Shown one piece after another: positions 54,201 through 64,000 of a stretch of 64,000 nt of DNA. Under the pieces are notes generated by a model, which was not told the origin of the DNA, ran no database searches, and was given only the letters and a program-made list of their open reading frames with translations. The DNA comes from Aulostomus chinensis (lineage: Eukaryota > Chordata > Actinopteri > Syngnathiformes > Aulostomidae): positions 19,468,799 to 19,532,798 of the forward strand of contig JBBMOA010000015.1 of the NCBI GenBank assembly GCA_037954235.1, written 5' to 3'. Position 1 is the stretch's first letter, and each line of letters starts with the position of its first letter. The position numbers were made by a program, and so were the translations under genes.

Positions 54201-54963
54201 TGTTAATGACACTATGAAGACGAGCAGATGAAAAGGAAATGCATTATGAGAGAATGATGAGCAGAGAAAAATAGATTGAAATTATACTTCTAGGACCGGC
54301 CGTGTGGCGTGAAGCACGCTCCATCACCAAAATGGATTACGGTGTTGGGCAGGAAAACAAATTGAACTCGTGCTCGGATGCGTCTCAGAGTGTCACATAA
54401 AGGAAGAGCAGAGACACAGTCTTGCTGATGGCTGCACCATGTCACTCGCCTGCTGGAGTGAGGCAACAGACGCTGGCACTTAGCAGACTCCCTCATGCTT
54501 GCTGATCTCCTGGGGGCTGGCTGATTACTGTGATTCTGAAATTACAGTCTTGATGAGCAGGAGCATTTTTCACAAAAAAAAAAAAAAAAAACTACAGCAG
54601 AAATGGGTCAGGCTGGGGCTGCGTTTCCATTCAAAAAAAAAAAAGGCACGGAAAAAAAAAGGGGACTCGGGTAAATAACACTGACCAACTGATTTTTTTC
54701 AGGTACATCTGAAGCGCTTGCTCTAGGTATTGTAGTTCCATTATGATTAGGGACAAAGAAAATGGAGTGCAAGCAAGCCTTACTAGGTGCAGGTATCATT
54801 GGAATGAAGCATAACAATCATTAAAAGATGTTTACTCTAATAGATAATCGCGTGTGTGTGTGTGTGTAGCTAGGTACTTACATTTCTGAAGTCCAGTGTT
54901 CATCTGCGTGTGGGGGAGAAGCTGGAGGGGGAGGTCACCTGGCCCTGGCAGACAGGCCAGCAT
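48236..54963 (-). CDS. fam222b: FAM222B-like protein, two coding exons
   Basis: Coding exons on minus are 54882-54963 and 48236-49953, giving 599 residues (human about 562). Exon 1 encodes MLACLPGPGD and on to NTGLQK; the codon for Trp28 is split by the intron, then DTTQRMRSA continues. The conserved block at about 52-92 holds VANNPLTIKIFPNSVKVPQ and LDTSGQRYSPYP. Further marks are DAPPNVTVSTSTIPL, INQFCQ, EGQIANPSPISR, KPPIERPTPSPPVN, LPTPNSDSSGSQD and a C-terminal IQHPGYR. The middle is rich in Gln, His and Pro and probably disordered. The large exon alone is open from an internal Met at 49936, but the acceptor and the matching upstream exon show the true start is 54963. Molecular function is not established. 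The coding start exon extends to about 55009 with 46 bases of 5' UTR after a strong pyrimidine-tract acceptor, so a further noncoding exon lies to the right. Confidence 0.92.
49954..54881 (-). other. long intron of fam222b
   Basis: 4.9 kb with a consensus donor (GTAAGTA on minus, next to 54882) and a CAG acceptor at 49954-49956. No open frame with recognisable features on either strand. A runs lie near 54573-54590 and 54636-54660. Confidence 0.7.
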
Positions 54964-55009
54964 TTCACACAGACACTAATGCAACATGGGACACACACTT
55001 CTCCTCACA

Positions 55010-56593
55010 CTGTAGAGAGAGAGAGAAAGAGAGTGTGAGTGTCAGTCGCGGAACACGGTGATACAGCGGCTAGGTCCAGACTAATAGAATTCTGTAGCCG
55101 ATCCCCAGAGGCATACAGCAGAGGAAGTCGTAGTTACCTTTCAATTAGAAACTGATTCACACCTGGAGCATCAGGTGAGGTGACATTTGATGCCAATAAC
55201 AACTTCAATTAAACATCAAACAGCTCAAGTAAAATGGGCCGGAGGGGCTGGCAGCTTTAAATTGACTCAGTCCCTCCCCCTTCTCTTCGTGCTGCATGGC
55301 GGACCCTGCTACCTGCACTTTACCGCGTACACTTTACCACCTCTGCCAGAGCACAGCAGAGGAAATTAATGGCTCCTGTACACTTGCAAAGAGCACACTT
55401 GAGAGGCCTGGTGCTGACAAGTTAGTCTCTGATCGCAGAAACCCCAGCCTTTACGGGCTCAAAAAGGCCTTTACTTTGGAGACGTTAAACGATGAAGCCA
55501 GCTCAGGATCTGGTAAAAAAATGAATAAACGAGGCTCCAATACATGTCTGCCAATTTGTGCAATAACCCTGATGTAATGGAGGAGAGGAAGAAAATGTTA
55601 GCCATGCTCCACTTGGCTTACTGCTGTATTCAAAACACCACAGATGCTTGCTTAATCAGCACTGAAGAACAGACAGGGTGAGCAAATTAAGTCTACAGAG
55701 TCCGTGCCCTCCCCTTTTGCTGCGTGGCATCAGAAGAGTGCTGCGGGTGTGCACAGACAAACAGCTATGAGAGAGGCAATTACCCACAAAACAACCTTGG
55801 CATGCCTGTCTGCCGCAGGGTGATGGCTTAAAAGTGTCTTCCCCCCTGCGGGGAGAAGAGACAAGTGGAGAAAAGAGTGACAAAGTGAGACAGAAAGGTG
55901 GAAAGAGAGAAGAGACAGGTGGCGGGTTTGGGGGATGGGGTGGGAGGGTGGGGGGTGAACTTGCTTTAAAAAGCAAGAGCTCAAAAAGGTCAGGACGACA
56001 GCTCATTTAAATCCTCCCAGCAAGAGGAGGAAAAAAAAAACAAGCCTTAATGAAGCTGCCAGGTCTACACAGATACCTGAGAGCGTTGCACCTTGGAGCG
56101 CTGCCGGGGCAGGGCAGCAGGGGGGGAGGAAGGGAGAAAAGGGTAGAGACGGGGGAGATTGGTGGGTGGCGGAGCTGCAGTCTCGAGACAGACCTGAGGA
56201 TTTAGTGGTGTGCAGTTGATGCTGCATCACCCTTTCCATTTGCCCAGCCTCCCACTCCCTCCCCCACTTCCCCTGCTTTCTGATTTACAGCCTGGACCAC
56301 CATATGGCAGCAATCCTTGCTCTCGATTCAGTGTGGCACCATGCATTAACTTTAATTGGCCTGATAGGTTATTCTTTTCCCTCAGCCTTAGAAGGATTTT
56401 AGGTGCATAGAGCCTTGATGTCAGCAGGCAGGATTTCCAGCTCTCTTATTTATCAGGGTGCCAAGATTTCACAGGAAGATAACAGCAATCTCTTTGACAA
56501 CAAGCAGGTTTGGGGTGGAAAAACCTAAATATCAAATCCAACAGTGTCTTTGCTAGAGGTTTCAAAACTAAAATGTTGGCAAGAGAGTGGATT

Positions 56594-56637
<44 letters not shown>

Positions 56638-59600
56638 AAGGCGGCAGCAATATAAACTGTCAGTTCATTTGTTATAAGAACACAGGCATCAGCACACTAA
56701 AGGCGAAAACAGCCAACAGGCCATCAGCCCACCCCCCCCTTCCTGCCTTCCCCACAGCGCCCCTGAATGTCAGAAAACTGTGCAGTGGGGAGCGCAACGG
56801 CAAAGGTCAGCCTATGGTAATGCCCCAGCTGACACTCGGCTTTAACGCACCGCACAGGAGCAGATGAAACCCAACAGACAGATTTCTGACGTCAACCAAC
56901 TTGCTCATCAGCACCACTGCCACGGAGATGTCAAATATTCACTGGCTTGGAAGTATAACTAGTTGATGAAATACAATAGAACAGCATTTAATACTTCACA
57001 AGGACTACAATGACTGTGTCTATTTATGAAAGTTGTTGATTTATTTTAATGTAATGTTGGAGGCTGATGAACTCAACTGAGTTACACAGGTATTCCTATC
57101 CAGTCAGTCCTGACCTTGCACAAATTGGAAGGCTTGTCAAAGGGACACTAGTCCTAACTGCTCTCTGACCACTAGGCAGCGGGTTCAACCTGGTCTGGAC
57201 TCTCCAGGCCATCATCCCTTCTCAGCAAATAGGTGGCTTAGTTGCTTTTGTGGTGTAAAGAGCCACGGCCCCTTCTGTGGCTGAGCCAGCTGGGCAGGCC
57301 CGTGCAGCAGGGATCGGCTTGGTGGAGTCGATCCAGGCATCTCACACTATCAGCCCCGTGCAGACAGACACCACAGGATTCTCGGAGTATTAGGGAGCCC
57401 CTGTGACTCGGCAAGTCTCCACCAGCTACTTATAGAACCATAATAAAAGTGTGAGAATAACTGCAGCTTTTATTATAAACAAATAAAGGCCAGTGAGAAA
57501 AAAGTAGGACTTCAGCAAGTGATGTGCATGGCTTGTGTCATGTGTCAAATTGTTCCCATAAAAGCTGACCTATATTTTCTTTTCATTCCTTAGTGGGGAT
57601 GCAGAAAAAAGCCATTTGAAAGTTAAAAAAAAGTACAAGGAAGAGAGGGAATTGGATAGAACGAAGCCATTTATAAAATCAGATGAGTGAATTTATAAGC
57701 TTTTTTTTATCAAAATCCTCTCCAACTGTGATCTGTATTTTTAGAAATTTAGGAATTGCATCCAAATAATTGCACTTGAAAACATCTAGTGAAATATCCA
57801 CCAGCAGTAACATATGAGAAGAAGTGAGCGTTGTGCACCAAAAATAAACTCATTAGAAGGAAACACAAAAAAAGGGTGAGAAAGTATGTTTTGTGTAAAA
57901 TTTGTGGCTTTGTACACCAATTAAAAGCAAAAGCAATTAGGTAAACTGAGTCACCATGTTGTACAATGCTTGTGCTAACGGCTGCAGGAGAGGCCAGTGG
58001 TGGAGGGAGCAGGCTGCTGTTATTTTAATTGCATGTTTACCCCCAGGGTTATGGGTCTGAAATGGAGCTAAGAAAAAAATGTTGCTGTAGAAATTCTATG
58101 AAACATCTCTGTGTTGACTCTCCAAGGGACGGAGAGAATGAAATTACTTTTCTTTGCAAGATGACTCTGAATAGGATATAAAGAAAGAAAAGGAGCAGGA
58201 AGGACATCTGAGGAAGAACAGATCTTTACTCTTGAATGCTGGCGTATTATGTCCACAGAAAGGGTAAAAAGCCTTGACTTTTGACGAAGAAATGACACGC
58301 TGGTCTGGCCTTCATTAGCCCTACAGGGTTTACCAACAACAGAGGTAGAGGAGGATAACTACAGCCAGCAGGTGGCCATGGGCACGTGAGGCTGAAACAG
58401 CCTGGTTCAGGGCCTCACACAGATCCTGATGACTGCAGCACATCCTGAGGTGGCTGGGACAGTGTGTTTGTGGTTTCAGTCAGCAGAGACCCCCTCATCA
58501 GACCCTGCGGGTATTTCACTAAATAAGAAAGGGTGAGAGAATGGCAAATAGCTGTGATAGAGAGTGGAGGGTGCAAACGAATAGAAGACAACCAGCTAGT
58601 AAACAGAGATCAAGAGTCTGTAGAATAGGGGTTTTAAAGTTGCAAGATGCTGAGTGTCAGGGATAAAACTGTCAAACAAGGGAAATACTGCAGTTGTGTG
58701 GGAGAGGGGAAGACAGCAATTTAAATCTACTCTCCTTAAGGAGGGAGGAGTCTGAGAAACAACTGGGAAGCTTTATGAACTCCCAGTGAACTAACGAGTG
58801 AAAAAGTGAAAGTTTCCTGAAGTGAGGTGATGGATATGGAGCAGACAGAATAATATCTATAGAGATAGTAGAAGGAGGAGTCCATAGTTGGATCAGCTAA
58901 ATATCCACGGCAGACACGGAAAGTTGTTTTCACAATGACAAAACGGGCTTAGAGAAGCTGTGCCATGAAAGGCTTTAAAAGTGCAAGGCCTCCTCTTATC
59001 AGGGCAATCTCATTCCTCCACTCTTGTCTTTACATCAGTGTCGTGGAGCCTGTGGCCCCACCTCTTGGATGATTTCCACAGCTCTTCACAATACAATGGA
59101 CACAACGTCAGTGATGGTGGTGCGATAAGAGAACGAGAAGATATGGAGCAGTGTTTGTCCTGGGACTGCCTGACTCTCTCTGCCATAGCCATGTCATGGC
59201 CATTACCCATCCGCCTTGTCAGCAGTCTGAGGACAGCCAGCCAAGGTCCACTCTTCAACTTGGGGTCAATTTCCCCACCAGCCACTTGAGCCCACTTGGC
59301 TTCCCAAAGTGTCCTACAAATGTGGAAGGTAGAAGTGTGCTCAGTCATGTCGAGTCTGGCGAAGGTCAAGTCGGCCGATAGAAAGTGCTGGCAGTGCAGC
59401 TTGCATGGCGTCATGAATGCCAAAATGCCGGGGGCCCGTAGTCCTGCTGTTTGATAGACATGTTTACACCTGATAGAAAATGCAGTGTGGATGGAGAGGG
59501 ATCCAAAGTGAGGGGTGCCAGGCTTGTTATTTATTTATCTGCTGCAAATCCACCCATAGTGCAGCCTACTCTCTCACACTTGTGAAGTTCTGAAGCACTT

Positions 59601-61591
59601 GAGGGAGAAAGTAAAAGATCTGACATGCAGGAAAAGAGAGACAGACCTGTCTTCTCTATATGGATTGATTAACACATGATTCAAATAAGGCTTTTGAAAA
59701 TAAACCTACCAAGAGACAGTGGCAGGGCAAGTCCCTACTTTGCACTTCAATTAACATCAGAGTTTAACCTTAAGGTTTGACTGGGAAGCAACTGACATAT
59801 TGGTGTCCTCCATATGGCAGATGATGACAGCAAAACACTGAAAAGCCCAGGAATTCACGAAGAGATGCTTTATCTTCAGCCTTCTGGTAACTATCAGATC
59901 ACATAACTCGGAGACAAAGCACATACATATGGGAGCGTCTCTCTGCTGCTTTCATCTCCTCAGAGGTGTAGCCAAATCAGTGTTATCTTCACATATCCCT
60001 ATGACAGACAACACTGTGCTGAGTCACATGTTGTCGTGTCGTGAAGCAGAGATGTTTGGTTCAGGATGTCTCTGAAAAATACAACTAACGAGAAAATCTA
60101 AACAGCGTAAGGCTTAAGTGAAGTGATATAACTTCAGACTTCTCCACTTGGACTTGATAGTTGCCGTCAGGCAGGAGAAAACAGCTGAAAAAAAAAGATG
60201 CATCTGTGTTGAACTGATCTACTGCAATGGGTTTCAATGTCCAAAAACAATATGTACTCAACATTACTTATGGACTGGTTTCCCTTCTCCGTGGAGATAA
60301 TGTGTTTCCATTTGCAGCCCATCAACATTTATAACAAACAAGTCCTAACTCTTATAGTAGTAAACAACAACTCAAAAATGTAACCGTAGCTACAAAGGAG
60401 ATTATGGATTTAGTCTTTTGCATAAAATTCCACTGAAATGGGCCCAGTTGCCCATCAGAGCCTTAAAAGCAGACATCTCTCTGTGACTGTGAGTAAGCCA
60501 GTCCTTCTTCTCCCTGGTTAGTAGAAAATATCTCAATGCAGCAGAATTGTTCCAGGTGGCAGGAAAAGGGTAAATGAAGATGGAGTGGTTTGATTTCATT
60601 TGTTAGCAGGTGCATCCATTTTGTGTTCTTCCCCACACCCACCTTGCCTCTCTCAGTCAAAGTGCTTATCAGAAATTGGACACCCCAGTGACAAATTGAG
60701 CCAGCGATTAAAGGGAGAAAGAGGAAAGCTTTGTTAAGTGCTGCTGATTGGATCCCGGGCCACGCTAACTCATCAGAGACATGCAATGTACTCTTGGTAC
60801 ATAACCAAGAGCAGAGATGACACCACCTCCACCACCACCTTTTCTCCTATTTTACACTTTCTCCAGCTGTTCCTGGAGCTTACATTTCTGCTTCGAGTGC
60901 TTCGTAAACACAACAGAATCAATGCAGCTGTTCCTGCATTACATCCATGTAAACTACACAAGCAACTGTACATACACACCAGTGATTTCCCCCTGCAGGA
61001 ATAATGACCTCCTCCAGCATTTCCACTTCCTACCTATTGACATGTTTGCTGTATTTAACAGGGAAAAATGTTAAGTCTCTGTGTGTTTGTCCCACCCAGA
61101 CCCATATTATTGACCCAGCATTAACCAGCCCTGGCCTGTTTGTGAATGCAGCTGGGCTGATTTAAGAGGAGGGGCAGAGGGGGTCAGAGCAGCTCTGCGA
61201 GGCAGAACTGTATGCAAGCGCTGACTCTCACAAATCATCCTAAAAGGGCTTAACACACAAAAACAGCTTCCAGTGTTACACAGTTGGGCTGTGAGAGATT
61301 TATCCTCTGTGCTATTATACTAACTGGCCTCTGTTCCATAAGCTGTACATATACAAATACACACATATAAAAAAAACCCTGAGTTAGACTTAAGTCTGCC
61401 TAGGGTCAGTCACATAATTCAGCATTTTACTACTCTGCATTAAACATCATCTTACTCAATGCTGACACATGCTATTGCTATTGTGAGAACTCAGGACAAC
61501 ACAATAATATATGAGTGTGAACCACAGCTCATTCTCTATTGATTACACCATTCCAATTTTTAATATTTTTCAACTTCTATGCAGGGATGTG
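55010..61591. other. noncoding, probably 5' intron or upstream flank of fam222b
   Basis: No coding gene recognised. The CTCT-rich tract next to 55010 is the polypyrimidine tract of the fam222b acceptor. A TG microsatellite lies at 56595-56635. Many short open frames on both strands look like chance. A distal fam222b first exon and promoter may be here but cannot be located by eye. Confidence 0.5.
56595..56635. repeat. (TG)n microsatellite
   Basis: Pure TG dinucleotide repeat. Confidence 0.95.
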
Positions 61592-61936
61592 GTCGGCACA
61601 GTGGTGCAGTGGTTAGCACTGTTGCCTCCCAGCAAGAAGGTTCCGGGATCTTCCTGTGTGGAATCTGCATGTTCTCCCTTTCCCTGTGTGGGTTCTCTCT
61701 GGTACTCCAGCTTCCTCCCACAGTCCAAAGACATCAAGAGGGGACGAGGCTGATTGATACTCTAAATTGACCGTAGGTGTGACTCTGAGTGTCAATGGTT
61801 GTCTGTCTCTATGTGTTGGTCCTGGGATGGACTGGCGACCTGTCCAGGGTGAACCCCGCCTCTCATCCGAATGCTGCTGGGATAGGCTCCAGCCTCCCCA
61901 CCACCCTTAACAGGATAAGCGGTAGAAAATGGATGG
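61592..61936 (+). mobile_element. SINE family A, full length, perfect 13-bp target duplication
   Basis: A tRNA-like A box (GTGGTGCAGTGGTTAGCAC), a body shared with the other copies, and a GGATGG tail. It is flanked by ATGCAGGGATGTG at 61579-61591 and 61937-61949. Ten or so bases around the usual B box are deleted. This is the clearest evidence in the window that the family moves by retroposition. Confidence 0.9.
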
Positions 61937-61949
61937 ATGCAGGGATGTG

Positions 61950-62238
61950 CCCATCTGATATTTGGTACTGGCTTTATACTTACCCAAATCACTGAATTAG
62001 CTAACAAAAATTTATATGAACGTAACCTGATCAGCCCACACATATGTTCAGGTATCCATTAATCAAGATGCGGTAAAGGGAGAAGATTCAGAGGTAAGAG
62101 GGATGAGCAGCATGTGTCAAATGTGGCATGAGATGTATTGAGTATAGTGGAGTATTAGTTTCACAATCATGTATATTTTTATAGCTGACCGTTGAAGCAA
62201 AGTGCAGCAGTACAAATGTATTCGTAACTGCTTCGCTG
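61950..62238. other. intergenic, nothing recognised
   Basis: Short AT-rich spacer between the SINE and the MITE. Confidence 0.4.
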
Positions 62239-62655
62239 TGGGGCTGAACGATTTTGAGAAAAAAATCTAATCGCGATTATTTTGAGCAATATTGCAATTG
62301 CGATTAATTTGTGATATATATATTTTATTTTATTTATTTATTTTTCCCATATACGCATTGTATAGGTGTCGGTGGTGGTTGTATAAATGCTGACGCCATG
62401 CTTGCTGCTGTCGCAACGCTGGGTTAACGTAAAGTGTTATCTTGTTATTGAACAGACACCTCGGATTGGCCAGAATAGAGAGCGCAGCACTTGTGATTGG
62501 TGAGCACGACTGTTGCTCAAGTAGGACGGCAATTGCTGCAGTGTCGTAAACACTGGATCAGACTCGCTTCGATTGAATATTAAGATTGAAAAAATAAAAA
62601 TTAAAATCGCGGCCGTAGCGATTTCGGTTTCAAAACGATTAATCGTTCAGCCCTA
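62239..62655. mobile_element. hAT-type MITE
   Basis: About 417 bp with inverted termini TGGGGCTGAACG and CGTTCAGCCCTA, extended by ATCG-rich subterminal motifs. The flanking 8-mers CTTCGCTG (62231-62238) and CTTAGCTG (62656-62663) match at seven of eight positions, as expected for an aged hAT target duplication. There is no coding capacity, so it is non-autonomous. Confidence 0.8.
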
Positions 62656-62663
62656 CTTAGCTG

Positions 62664-63945
62664 TCTTAGAAAGTAAATCCAATTGACAGACACTCAGGGC
62701 TTTGCTTTCGGACATGGAAGGTGCAATAAGATCATCCTGGTTTCTCTGGTAGACCTGTTTAATGCAGAGCAGTGACAAAGCTTTCGTTTAAATTGCATGA
62801 AAAACATCGGTTCACTTACTAAGAATGCATGACATGCAGGTCAGGTGGATTTTCACTCAGAACTGAAACGCCATCCTGGTGAAAATATGATGCTACACTG
62901 ACAAACATAGCCACACTAAAACAAATCCCTACATGCCAATTCCAACCTCTGCTGCGAATGTGTTTGATAGATGCTGAGCTGCCTCCTTCCTGTGTCTATG
63001 GAAGGTTGGTAAGGTCAGCCGCCTCCATTGCAGCTCTGACATTCAGTCTGGCCTCCAGCGAGTCCAAAAGAGTCCCCTCGCATTAACAAACCAGCAGAGG
63101 AAGAAAAGAGATCTTTCTCCACCGGATACGGTTGTGTGTGAGATGTGTTTCTTTTGCCCCTGGCGACACATAAGACATTTGTGGTCTCTTCTTCATCTCC
63201 AGGGTATATGTGAGAGAGCCTTGCTGTCCTTGGCTCTTTCCCCAGCAGACACTGGCTCTAGGCGCTTGGGCAGCCAGCCGGTGACTCTGTGGAGAGCCAG
63301 GCAAACACAGGCCCAGCATGGCAAACATCTCACCTCTGTGTCTGCATGGGAACATCTGGCCTTCCCATGCTCGGAGGGCTCTCGTCTGTCTGTCTGACAG
63401 TGAGCCTACACACTGTTACTGGTTGTGTACTGGTGTTGTCATGGCACCAGATTTTTTTACACCCACACAAGCACTGGTCTCACATATAAAATCCAGAACT
63501 ACAATACCAAAGCAAAAAAAAGAAAAAGAAAAAAAGGAATTGCACAATAAGCCTAACAACATTTAATGATTTACACTTCTGCTTATGGTTCTTCTTTAGG
63601 ACAGCGGCTCTGATGAAATGAATAATGTAAAATTGATCAAGTCTATGAGCTCAACATTCCTCCACTGTCCTTCCATGAGACTGAATGTGAGGTCTCACTT
63701 TCAAACATCAGTACCTCTCTGGTACCTGGGGAGTGCAGAAAGCTTAAACGCATGGTCATACTTGTGCTCTTGGTAACTAATTGTTCAATTTTACTTCGGA
63801 TGACTGTATGTCCGTAAGATGCAGATGATCATTTAGCTTGTGTGATTGGCCAGTACAGAGTTACGTCCTGGGGGAAAACTAACAAAAATGAATATTCTCA
63901 AGCCATATATGTGAAATGAAATGAAAGAGACGCAATGAAGATCAG

Positions 63946-63946
<1 letters not shown>
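62664..63946. other. noncoding, no gene recognised
   Basis: Several open frames of 60-90 codons overlap on both strands around 63083-63566. None shows family features or splice continuity. Confidence 0.5.

Positions 63947-64000
<54 letters not shown>
63947..64000. repeat. (TG)n microsatellite running off the window end
   Basis: TG repeat of at least 54 bases; its right end is outside the window. Confidence 0.95.

Noticed and set aside
59010..59423. 137-codon minus-strand frame
   Set aside because: It overlaps another open frame on the opposite strand, has no recognisable motif and no splice continuity.
62239..62655. A conserved regulatory palindrome
   Set aside because: The inverted ends, length and 8-bp flanking duplication are better explained by a hAT-type MITE.

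Overview
The window is a piece of a vertebrate nuclear chromosome, almost certainly from a ray-finned (teleost) fish. The genes are split by introns with GT/AG borders, intergenic DNA is AT-rich with many CA/TG microsatellites, and fish-type repeats are common: tRNA-derived SINEs, Tc1-like transposon remnants, a LINE fragment and a hAT-type MITE. It is not bacterial or viral, so there are no operons, ribosome-binding sites or CRISPR arrays. Exon borders were set by hand from splice signals and reading-frame continuity. Gene names come from recognising the protein families, not from a database search.

Layout, left to right. 1-4 kb: mostly gene-poor, with a possible terminal coding exon at the very edge. 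4.1-5.2 kb (minus): a four-exon CENPV / glutathione-dependent formaldehyde-activating-type zinc protein. 7.2-10.1 kb and 12.7-14.4 kb (plus): two polyubiquitin genes in tandem, with eight and three ubiquitin units. Each has one intron just before the ATG, and the first has a heat-shock element upstream. 14.4-17.8 kb: repeats and a dead LINE. 17.95-25.5 kb (plus): a complete 12-exon P2X5 ATP-gated channel gene. 26.8-27.2 kb (minus): EMC6. 28.5-32.6 kb (plus): sedoheptulokinase, 7 exons. 38.1-45.5 kb (plus): a TRPV1-type cation channel, 15 coding exons. 46.3-55.0 kb (minus): FAM222B, two coding exons separated by a 4.9 kb intron. 55-64 kb: no coding gene seen, probably the 5' noncoding part or upstream flank of FAM222B.

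These genes do not form one pathway. The order P2RX5-EMC6-SHPK-TRPV1 matches human 17p13, without TAX1BP3 and CTNS. CENPV next to polyubiquitin matches human 17p11.2 (CENPV-UBB-TRPV2). The window therefore joins two blocks that are separate on human chromosome 17.

I found no convincing new multi-gene system. The observations most worth checking are: the TRPV1 vanilloid pocket, where three of the classical ligand-contact residues are changed; a regulatory 12-mer shared by the first introns of the two polyubiquitin genes; sequence sharing between the two ubiquitin arrays; a perfect 65-bp palindrome in P2RX5 intron 1; the missing CTNS/TAX1BP3 pair; and several mobile elements whose target-site duplications can be read directly.
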